From: Datnioides undecimradiatus | Lineage: Eukaryota > Chordata > Actinopteri > Lobotiformes > Datnioididae | Length of the DNA stretch: 64,000 nucleotides | Reading direction: 5' to 3' | Assembly (NCBI GenBank): GCA_008933995.1 | Contig: WARS01003734.1 | Location: 1,820,599 to 1,884,598 of the forward strand | Part shown: positions 55,505-64,000 of the stretch, in pieces | Layout: every line of letters starts with the position of its first letter | Position numbering within the stretch: the first letter of the stretch is position 1 | Notes under the pieces: generated by a model | The model's database searches: none | Seen by the model: only the letters and a program-made list of their open reading frames with translations | Told to the model about the DNA's origin: nothing | Made by a program: the position numbers and the translations under genes

Positions 55505-56070
55505 CGTTGTTTTCGGAATTCACGTAAACACAAGAAAACTTGGAGAACCGCTGAGATGACCAGAAAATAGCATTATTCACCACTAGCTAGCTAAAGTGAT
55601 GAGAGAGTTTTTTCCCCAAGATAACAGTCCACTTGTAGTAAAAAAAAAATTCTAAATAACTCAAAAATCAAAAGAAACGTGTACTTAAATATTCCAGTAA
55701 TGTCTTTTTATCCATTAGACAACAGTTTTGAGAGTTGTGGAGATGTTAGCTTGAATGAGATGAAGCGGCGTTAAGTTAAATCCCAGCAAAAGTTAACAGA
55801 AAAACTCCCAAATTAGCTTTTTGGAGGATAAAATCCGACCTGAAGTGAACGAAAAGCGGGAAAAGAAGAAGCTGAGACATTTTTCAAGCGTCGTTTGTCC
55901 GTTTCCGACGCGAAAAACGAGCCCGGAGCCGGTCCATAGCGGCCGTTAAGATCCGTTAACTCCGTCGGGCAGCGGACTGAGTGAAGCTCGAGAGCCGCCG
56001 CTGGAGACACGAGCCACTACTGCCGACGTCACTGCAGCGTCACGCGCGCATGGACCGCGAGGAGGCGGGA
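55505..56070 (-). promoter_or_regulatory. rasip1 5'UTR and CpG-rich promoter
   Basis: The 270 bp at 55800-56070 are rich in CpG, unlike the surroundings. They include a GC box (GGAGGCGGGA near 56060), a CRE-like GACGTCAC (56025-56032) and GCGCGC. The start site is probably around 55940-56030. The 5'UTR would then run unspliced into exon 1, although a 5'UTR intron cannot be excluded. Several upstream ATGs occur on the minus strand. Confidence 0.6.
55884..55937 (-). other. Upstream ORF in the rasip1 5'UTR
   Basis: An ATG with G at -3 and G at +4 (55937) opens 17 codons (Met-Asp-Arg-Leu-Arg-Ala-Arg-Phe-Ser-Arg-Arg-Lys-Arg, then four more) and stops at 55884. If it lies inside the transcript it could lower translation of rasip1. 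This depends on the true start site. Confidence 0.4.
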
Positions 56071-56450
56071 CAAACATGGCGAGCAGTTAAAACACACTCA
56101 CTACTATTACATGTTATTTATCAAGTGGGGCATTTCTCCAGCTCAAAAGTGCGTGTACACTAGTCACTAGTTACTAGTGGTAATCAAGAATAAAAATAAC
56201 ACTCTTCATAGTAAAAATATATTTTAAAACATCTACAACTTTAATTATACTAGTCAGAACAAAAGTTAACTGATGACTTTAAATGTCTAAAAAGTAAAAT
56301 TGGTTGTTTTTAAACATTTAATCTAATTCTTCCTGATCAAAATTAACATGTTAGATATCCATAATCATGTTCTTCATATCCACAATTGTCAAATCAGGTA
56401 TCCACAAATGACTTTTTCCATTCATGTATGTTTTAATTGCTATGTACTTA
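56071..56450. other. Intergenic, AT-rich
   Basis: Contains ACTAGTCACTAGTTACTAGT near 56160 (imperfect ACTAGT repeats) and several ATATCCA elements that reappear at about 57080 beyond the LINE fragment. No gene seen. Confidence 0.4.
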
Positions 56451-56920
56451 GAATAGAATAGAATAGAATAGAATAGAAGTACTTTATTAATCCCAGAGGG
56501 ACATTTGGTTACTGCAGCAGCAGCAACAGTAATAACCTAACAACAGTAATAACATAAAATAGTACAAAAGATAAAAACCGAAATAAGATAACTATAGAAT
56601 GTAGAACTAAGATATTTACATATTTACATAAATAAGTGCAAGAATCGAGTGATGTTTTAGGCAGGAAAAACAGAGTAAACAGATGAGGATGTCACACAGA
56701 TGTCTCATCTGTCACACAGTGGCGAGCTGTTGTAGAGTCTTATTGCAGATGGAAGAAATCACTTATTGAAGTGTTGTTTACGAAAGCGGAGCTGAATCAG
56801 TCTGTTAGAAAGAAAGCTCTGCTGTCGCTTTAGTGTGTCATGGAAGGGGTGGGATGGACTGTCCAAGGTGGAGAGCAGTTTGTTCAGTGACCTCCTGTTT
56901 CTCCCTTACTCAAACTCCTA
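56451..56920 (-). mobile_element. LINE 3' end fragment (L2/CR1/Rex-like)
   Basis: On the minus strand the fragment begins with a degraded C-terminal piece of a reverse-transcriptase ORF. The motif Phe-Leu-Pro-Ser-Ala-Ile-Arg-Leu-Tyr-Asn-Ser (near 56750) matches the end of many fish L2/CR1-type ORF2 proteins, and a stop codon lies just before it. It ends with TTAATAAAGTACTTCTATTC and a tail of TATTC repeats (56451-56477 on the plus strand reads GAATA). Such short-repeat tails are typical of these LINEs. It is truncated and inactive. Confidence 0.75.
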
Positions 56921-59900
56921 CAGGTGCTGTCCTGCTTATAAATAAATGCGTTCTTAATGCGCAGAATGAACATTTTGGATACCTGCAACAGTATGTCAAC
57001 GAGGAAACAATTGATAACTAAAGTCCAATAGTCCAATAGTCACAATTTTAATTTCAAATATCCAGAATAATAAGAATAATAAAACCACTTCAGATATCCA
57101 TAATGGAAGTCCAAATGTCAAATACACTGACCACTAAAAGCCACTAAAACTGCCACTATTAAAAAAATATATATTTGCAGCAACAAATGTTAACTGGTCT
57201 GACATGTATCCACCAGTGAAGATGACAGAAAGTTCGTTTGATTTACCCTTAAGAAGATGAAGAACACAAGCGACATAGTGTATACACCAAGAGCGCCACC
57301 CAGTGGCAGGAAGGTTGAACTGCAACAAGCTGCAACTCATCAACCAACACCTGTGCAGCAGCTGATGTGATACAGCTGTCCTGTTATCTGAAAATGTAGA
57401 ATTTGAATGTGTAGATCTGTCAGCTACAGCAACTAAGATCAACAGTCAGAGATAGAAACAGACATCATAGATTTATTCTAATATCACAGGTACTGTGTGT
57501 AAATATGCACTGTGCTTTGACCCCGGAGGCTAAATACACTTAACTGAAATACTTCCTGTCTCTATGACAGTGACATTAATGACTGGTAGATAACATTCAG
57601 ATGACTTTAGACAACAGCCTGGCCTAATTATTGGCTGGTATTTGTTAATTGCAGACCTATCTGTATCACACTGGTGTATGTGTTTCAGATTTGTGCTGAT
57701 ATGTAAACAGTTTTTTGAACATTGAACTGAAATCGAGTCTTTAATAAAGCCATTTGCTTAAGAAATCAGCCTTCTACATTGTCATGTTAATGCAAAATAC
57801 AATACATATACAGACAGAAATGGATTATTTCATTTAATTAATATCCTCAATTTGTTCTCCCCTTATTATATTCAACATTAGACAGAGATAAGAAGTTCTG
57901 TTAAAGTAAACTATCTTATAATAAGATGATATATCAAAATATATTAATGGGGAAAGAGCTGTGGGTCATTGACACTAATCTGCTGAGTTTCCTTATGTTG
58001 TATGTGAGTCAGGTAGCCTACAGTGCTGTTATCTGTGGTTGCTTTCTCACAGTGCACCCAGTCAGTGTTCTTTACACAGCTCTGCATGCCTTTACCACAG
58101 AAACTATTGGAATTTGCTTAAAGCCCCCTGATTTGCTTAAAATCACATCATACTGCATTACTAGTAATTATGATAAAAAAACCAACTCGTTAACTAAGTC
58201 AATGAGTGAACAGGCGTTATGAAGCATTACTTAATCTTACAAGTCATTATGAAATACTTTATGATGTATTTTTGTTATTGTTATTTTTATTTTTGCACAT
58301 TTATAACTTTACAGTGCTATAAGCAGAGCATAACACATTACAGGTGTGGGTGCAGTAGAAAGTGTTACCAGTTTATCTTTTAAAGTATACTCTCTCTCTC
58401 TCTAACACACACACACATGCACACACACACCCTCTTTGCGGTATTCAGTAAGAGGCTGAGAGGCGGATGTGAGTGAGCACCACCTGCAGCTGTTGTGCAG
58501 AGCGAGCGGTTTGAAGACAACGAGATTCAGGTCAGACTCGCATCTTTACTGCAAGCGTCCTCTTTGTGCTGTGCAGCTCTGATAACACACTGAGTGTACT
58601 TCAGTCTATCTACTTAGTCTTATTTACCCGCATTGAGAAGAAAAGCAAAGAAGAAAATGTAAATGAGGAAGGGAGGGACTGTATGTTTGATGAACTTCAT
58701 GATGTGTGTGAGTTAAAAATAACATCATATCTGATGGAAAATGCTAAAAAAAACCCCAGTTACATCTACTATTCTGTGTACAGCTACTCCAGCTGCTCCA
58801 AACGCAATGATCAATCTAAAATCATGCCAAAAAAACTTAAGTAAACATTTAGTTAACTCAACAGCGGCATTTCAAAGACATTTATATGAAACTTTGACAG
58901 TTATTTCTTTCTTACTGATTTATACGTTGCGCTCACATGCAGACAAGTTGATTTGTAGCTGCATGAAGCAACACAGACTGACACCAATTTAACATTTCCA
59001 TGAAGCAGTCGAGCCCTGGAGGTAATCAGATTTTCTGTCATGTAAAATAACACCTCGTTAAGATAAAAGCTCACTGATTAGCAAAATGTCAATGATGCCG
59101 TGACACAGCTGCTGCCATTTAACAGCGTGAGAGGATATAAAAACACTACAAATCAAGTAGTTTTCAAGACATGTATTGTAATTTCACGTTTACTCCTATT
59201 GTTAAAAAAGGGGAAGCAGACAGTTTATAACAGATAACACGGTTAAAGCATTTAGCTGCACAGTCACTGCAGTGTTATTGAATCCTACAGCCCAAGTAGG
59301 AATTTCAAACTGAAGCATGTTAACCGAACTTGAAATTAAAGTTAATTGTAAGAGTATAAATAAGGATCAAATAATCATCAATGTGCAAACTTGTATGTTT
59401 ATAAATTTGGGGTCTAAATCATTAAGGAGTTTATTTAATGTATATGTGTGTTTTCTTGCAAGCATGTGCAACTTCACTGCTGTTACACAAGTGCTGACTA
59501 TTATTTGTGAGCTTCCACTGATAAATCATTCACAGATGAGGAAGGATAAGATGAAATACGAAGAAAAGAATGAGGAAGCTGGGTTGAATTAACCACAGAA
59601 AGACATACTGATAAGAAAAAAATTGATAAACTGGTTGAGAAATTTGTTACTACTCATCTTTCCAAATAATAGGTAAAAACAGTTTAACGTTAATGGGCTG
59701 TTATAGAAATTCAACATATTCCCCATATGGAAGCCATTTAATGCTGTTAATTATTTCACTATCACAAGACAACAGGCTTTGTTATCTTGACATAAGATAA
59801 TCTGCTCATTATCGCAGGAAAACAGAGATGAGGTCTATCAAAACAGCACGCATAGATGGCTGACTCTGCAGCAACTGATTGTCACTTCATTTGACACACA

Positions 59901-60550
59901 CAGAAATTGCATTGTGTCCTTTTGAGATATTTTCTGTTAGAGAAAACATTCCAGTCCTCATTATGCTCATTGCCTGTCATCAATAAAATACAATCTTTAT
60001 TAATGGATCAATTTGTCCAGAATTTGTCCAATGCATATCCTAGTCTAATGTGTGCACTACGTTTTCACAACATGACAAATAATTATAACTAAAAGATTTT
60101 CACAAGGGGAGATACATTAAATCGAAATTTAAGTTAATTTTGCCTTCGTTACAGAGGCTCAGAAGGATGGTTTAAATTTGTTTTTACATGAAAACGAGCT
60201 TTGCTTTCTGCAGATCACGGCGTTTAAACAAAATAGGCCGTTGTCGGCTTCCGTACATGTGTCCTGTTTCCGCAGAAGAAGAATTATGAGCACGGCCATT
60301 TTCAGCCTCTGTTCAAAAGTGCTTTTTATACCATATGTAAAAGTGTTTCATAAAATTACATAAGATTATATAATAAATGTGTACATATTGTATAAATATA
60401 AAAAAATGTTAGCCTACATAGATGCAAAGTCTACCAGAATTATCAAACAGTTTGAATCCCTTCCAGACATGTTGAACAATTATAGAAATACTCTACTTGA
60501 GAAAAAAAATGTATTTGAGCTGGGTTTTCGACTAAAGACAAACATTTTTT
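56921..60550. other. Intergenic, no gene supported
   Basis: AT-rich, with a (CT)n/(CA)n compound microsatellite at 58389-58432 and two adjacent E-boxes (CACCTGCAGCTG, about 58481-58492) in a slightly GC-richer stretch that ends at a donor-like ATTCAG|GTCAGA. Near 60200-60290 a CpG-containing stretch (CACGGCGTTT, GTTTCCGCAG, CACGGCCATTTT) could be a minor promoter. None of these has supporting exons. Confidence 0.3.
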
Positions 60551-61270
60551 AACCCTCCTGTTACCTTCAAATTTACTAACATCTTTTATCTTTGGGGTCA
60601 ATTTGACCCCAGCAGTTTAAACCTCCAGAAAATGATCATAATTACAATTGTTACCTAAGTTTATGTGTCAAGCACTTTATGACCCCCTTATGCATCAAGA
60701 ATACCTCTTGGATTTGCCTTTTTGTGACTTCCGGTTGTCTCCGCTGGCTGCCTAGCAACTGCTTCCATGCAGAAAATAACCAATTAGCAAATAAAATTAA
60801 AAATGTAAATAGCAAATTGTTGTTTTAAGTTTTTGTTAAGAATGAAGAGGTGTTATTGGTGTTAACTAGTGATCTTTAAAAGTGATTTTAGGGATACAGT
60901 TTGTACAGTGCTTTTTACTTATTCGCCAATGCTGGATTTTTGAAAACGTTGCTAAGTCTAATTTACGTTAAGTTGAATTTTGAAGATTATGAAACTGGAT
61001 GTTATAATGAGCCCAGTATCATCTAAAACAACCACAACAAATGTGTGTAAAATGTGGACATGTCTAATATGTTTAAATACAGCTGAAACAGCCTGGGGTC
61101 AAATTGACCCCAAAGGTAATAGGTACCCCAATAGGTAATAGGTCAAATTCGCTATTTACATTTTTAATTTTATTTGCTAATTGGTTACTTTCTGGTTACT
61201 TTCTGCATGGAAGCAGTTGTTAGGCAGCCAGCGGAGACAACCGGAAGTCACAAAAAGGCAAATCCAAAGA
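60551..61270. mobile_element. MITE-like foldback element
   Basis: Two inverted-repeat systems are present. Arms at 60710-60818 and 61146-61265 are about 95% complementary over ~109 bp and contain GGATTTGCCTTTTTGTGACT and GCATGGAAGCAG. The right arm has an extra 11-bp duplication of GGTTACTTTCT. Near-perfect palindromes GGGGTCAATTTGACCCC (60594-60610) and GGGGTCAAATTGACCCC (61095-61111) recur, with CCTGTTACC and GGTAATAGG around them. There is no transposase ORF. GGGGTCAATTTGACCCC-type ends are known to me from fish non-autonomous DNA transposons. Confidence 0.75.
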
Positions 61271-61458
61271 AAGGTTAAGAGGGAAAGAAGCTATTTTTTA
61301 CATTTCCTTTTTGTGTGTGGCCATTAAACAAACAAAATACAGGCCAAATGTGTTTATTGGTGGTGTTTGTAGTTGTATTTTATGGTACTGGACCGAGCTA
61401 GGCTTGCAATCCAACGCATTTCCGGTTACCAAGCTAAGCTAGGCTAACCGGCTCCTCC

Positions 61459-61928
61459 TTATAAAGCTTCAAATTTAAACGGAGAGGCAGGAGAGTGGCA
61501 TGACAGGTCTTATTAAACTCTGAGAAAGTATGAAAGTGATTGAGCTATGTCCCAAACTGTCGAACCTCTTTAATTATTCAGAGTTGGTAAAGTGCATTAC
61601 GCGCTGCAGCGGGTGGAGTTTTATTTTGAAAATGCAGAAAGACGTGACCTCTTCTGTTGGCTTTACTTTGAAGAAAGGCGGGACCCGTCGCTCAGGAGCG
61701 TCAGAGCAGCGGACTGCAGAGCTATCATATCTTCCGTCTTTACTCGAGCTCAGCCCGTTCACCAGAGCAGGACAGCATTCCTCACCGAAACCGAGACTTT
61801 TATCCGTCCAGGCGAACATTTCTGGGACTACAAATATGCCGCTGTGTTCACACATGGGAAGGAGAGGAGGTCCAGCCTTAGAATAAAGCCCCCTCAGGTT
61901 CAGCTCCACTCCGGAGAGCAGGAAAGGT
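61459..61928 (+). other. Candidate TATA promoter and first exon
   Basis: TTATAAAG (61459-61466) is followed by a GC-richer block and a consensus donor GAAAG|GTAAGA at 61928. Three overlapping frames of 112-121 codons (two plus, one minus) stay open here. That argues for low stop density rather than three proteins. One plus frame from 61592 is open through the donor in phase 2. If the block is real, it is the 5' exon of a plus-strand gene that continues out of the window. No second exon was found before 64000. Confidence 0.35.
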
Positions 61929-64000
61929 AAGATGAACACTTTTGGTTACACATCAGAAAACTTCAGAAAAAGCAAACACCAGACTTCCTTTAAAAAAAAA
62001 AGATTCATTTTAGTAACGCCTCAGCTCTCTTCCTCTTTCTCTCCATTTCTCACTTCTCCATCTTCACGTCAACTAAAACTAAGTCTTTACTGTCATTTTT
62101 ATAATAATACACTTTTGAGTTCAGTGAAGCCCTCCTGGAAATCATCCCAGCATCTGCACAGCTACAGCTAACATCATCACATTAAGGATATTAACTTTTA
62201 AAACTAACTTTAAACTATTACATGGGTATCTACAGCAGGTTGCCCTCTGATCTGGTTGTATCACACATAAGTTATATATTTATTTGTAATTCACGCCTTT
62301 GTTTACTGGATCCTGGGGCTCGATTTGTCTTCTTCGTTCCCACCGGCACGTTTTTACTCCCCTCACTTTGGGGAAGTGAGTTGAAAAGCTATTGTTGGTG
62401 TTAGAGGGGTGGCTAATGGAGGTCATAGCTGATAGAAAATCACCAACAGTGTCACAGGTCCTGACAGATATGTATTGTCAGAGGTCATCGTCAGAGAGCG
62501 ACCTCATGTCATCCCCTGCAAACACGGTGCACACACCCTTCAGCACATTGTGGTGCAAAGAAACGCAAGAGCGCTGAGGGAATGAGTTGACCTGCAGTCA
62601 GCCACAAAGTCACAAATTTGTTAATTAATTAGATTAATCAACCAGCTGTTGTCTGAATTTACTAGTTTGTCATCAAAAAGTTGTTTTATATGACAACAGA
62701 GGTGAGCTAATTAATCCTGTAATCATTAATCAATAGCTAGAAGTATAATCAACAACAGCGCTCCTTATATGTGTCATATGACTTGTTAACAGTGCCCTTC
62801 TCTCCTCACAAAAAAAGCAAATATTAAAATCAAATCATCAATTTTTACATACACTTGTCTCACTAATCATGTTGTGACCCGTCTGATTTATCTGGTGACC
62901 GTTTGGAGGGACTCGAGCCCTGGTTTGGGAGCCACTGCATTAAATGAGCTATGCAGTAATTCAAACTAGCTCCACGTCGAGCAGTTTACACACTGATGCA
63001 TCATTTTGCTGCAGCAGTTTTACCTTTCACACTCTGAATACATCAACTGACGATACATACAGGTATGTAAGACGGAGCGCAGCGGTGTGGTTGTTCTCTG
63101 CTCTCATGGGAGTCTGCACACAGGCCGTGCTGTTTATGATGCAGGTGCAAAATGAAAAAGAAGCCCTCCTCCCTAAGGCAGTGAAACTTAATGCAACACT
63201 GCAAGCAACACTTCATTTCACAACTGAAACTATTGTTATTTGCACTTGGTTGTTAACATTGTGGCAAATGCCCGCATGCTGATGTGCCAAGTGATGAAAG
63301 ATATCTTCATTATCTTCTCGAATGAATCCACTCGAAAAGAAACTGAACAGCTTCCTCACACAAACAGTCTACAGAGCACATGAATCTGCAAAACTTTCCT
63401 AAATGTTGCTTTTCAGTAAAACACAGAGCGTGAAGTCTGCGATCGTGCTGCTGAAATTCCGATATCTGGTGATAGTCCTTGCCGTTGTGAAAGTGTTCTG
63501 AATATCTTTTGGGGTTTGGACTGATGGTCGGGACAAAATGTGACGTTTGAAGCCACGTGGGAGCTTCTAATGGTTATTTTATTGACCCAACAATTCACTT
63601 AGAAGTCAAGAAAATGCTGTGCAGAGGAAGAAATAACACAAAACAACGGACACGTTATTCAAAAATGTCTCAGGTATGAAAACAACTATTACCTGCAGCC
63701 ACTGCCTACAGGTCTGTATTTGTCTCTATTTGTCTGTGCAAATAAACAACATTTCAAACATTGTTTAAGCACACCAATATTATGTGGTACAAGTACAGGA
63801 AAACCACTGTGCTGCTGAAATGCTGACCAACTCGCCATCAGCTCCTCTGTGGTTGAATTCTACACTGTCACAAACGCCAATAAGCGCCGCTTCGATCGCA
63901 AGCAGGCCCGAGTGCCAGCGTACACAGTTTTTCTTTTTGATGTTAATGTATTTAAGAACAGGGGGCTGGCAGCAAGAAGGTATATAGCAGTTAGTAATGA
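61929..64000. other. Intergenic or first-intron sequence
   Basis: A dispersed fish repeat lies at about 62870-62945 (GTGACCCGTCTGATTTATCT, TTTGGAGGGACTCGAGCC, TGGGAGCCACTGCATTAAAT). The remainder has no recognised gene, although a GC-richer stretch near 63810-63920 (AAGCGCCGCTTCGATCGCAA) is of unknown nature. Confidence 0.35.

Noticed and set aside
1..64000. tRNA, rRNA, CRISPR, prokaryotic operon or viral genes
   Set aside because: Looked for and not seen; all structure fits vertebrate nuclear DNA.

Overview
This window looks like nuclear DNA from a percomorph-type teleost fish. Evidence: split genes with GT/AG introns, many CA/TG microsatellites, and several dispersed repeat families that I recognise as common in spiny-rayed fish. 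These are the TTAGCATGCTAA family, the AGCTTAGCTTAGCATAAAGACT family, the TACTCAAGTACTG family and a LINE 3' tail ending in GAATA repeats. There are no operons, CRISPR arrays, intact transposases or tRNA genes that I can see. Most of the sequence is non-coding.

Two protein-coding genes can be reconstructed exon by exon. (1) Minus strand, 55504 to 30290: a 16-exon gene whose exons join in one frame (3513 bp, 1170 codons plus stop). It encodes a Ras-association / FHA / dilute / PDZ protein of the RASIP1-RADIL family. The N-terminus, the FHA domain and the region after DIL look like RASIP1. An acidic, Ser/Pro-rich tail and a full C-terminal PDZ domain look like RADIL. I call it rasip1 and treat the PDZ as a main point of interest. 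(2) Plus strand, 23191 to 26788: a compact five-exon gene (789 bp, 262 residues) with a basic N-terminus, an EF-hand and a C-terminal ubiquitin-like-looking domain. I cannot name it. A perfect RFX X-box (19422-19435) followed by a splice donor (19543) lies about 4 kb upstream and suggests a ciliary gene. The two genes converge tail to tail over 26.8-30.3 kb.

Layout. 1-19 kb: no convincing full gene. It holds a ~165-bp tandem array (0.6-1.5 kb), an ~80-bp array (6.6-7.1 kb), a CCAAT/CRE promoter with a minus-strand first-exon-like block (3.64-3.92 kb), a CTG tract, dispersed repeats and one orphan coding-like exon (13.75 kb). 19.4-26.8 kb: X-box and the EF-hand gene; two phase-compatible minus-strand exon-like segments lie in its presumed first intron. 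26.8-28.4 kb: degenerate palindromic repeat array. 28.5-56.07 kb: rasip1 with 3'UTR, introns and CpG-rich promoter. 56.07-64 kb: LINE fragment, a foldback MITE-like element, and a TATA-containing first-exon-like block at 61.46-61.93 kb that may start a plus-strand gene running out of the window.

Product names and domain calls come from recognising translated sequence by eye. Splice sites were checked by phase and consensus only. No database search was run.
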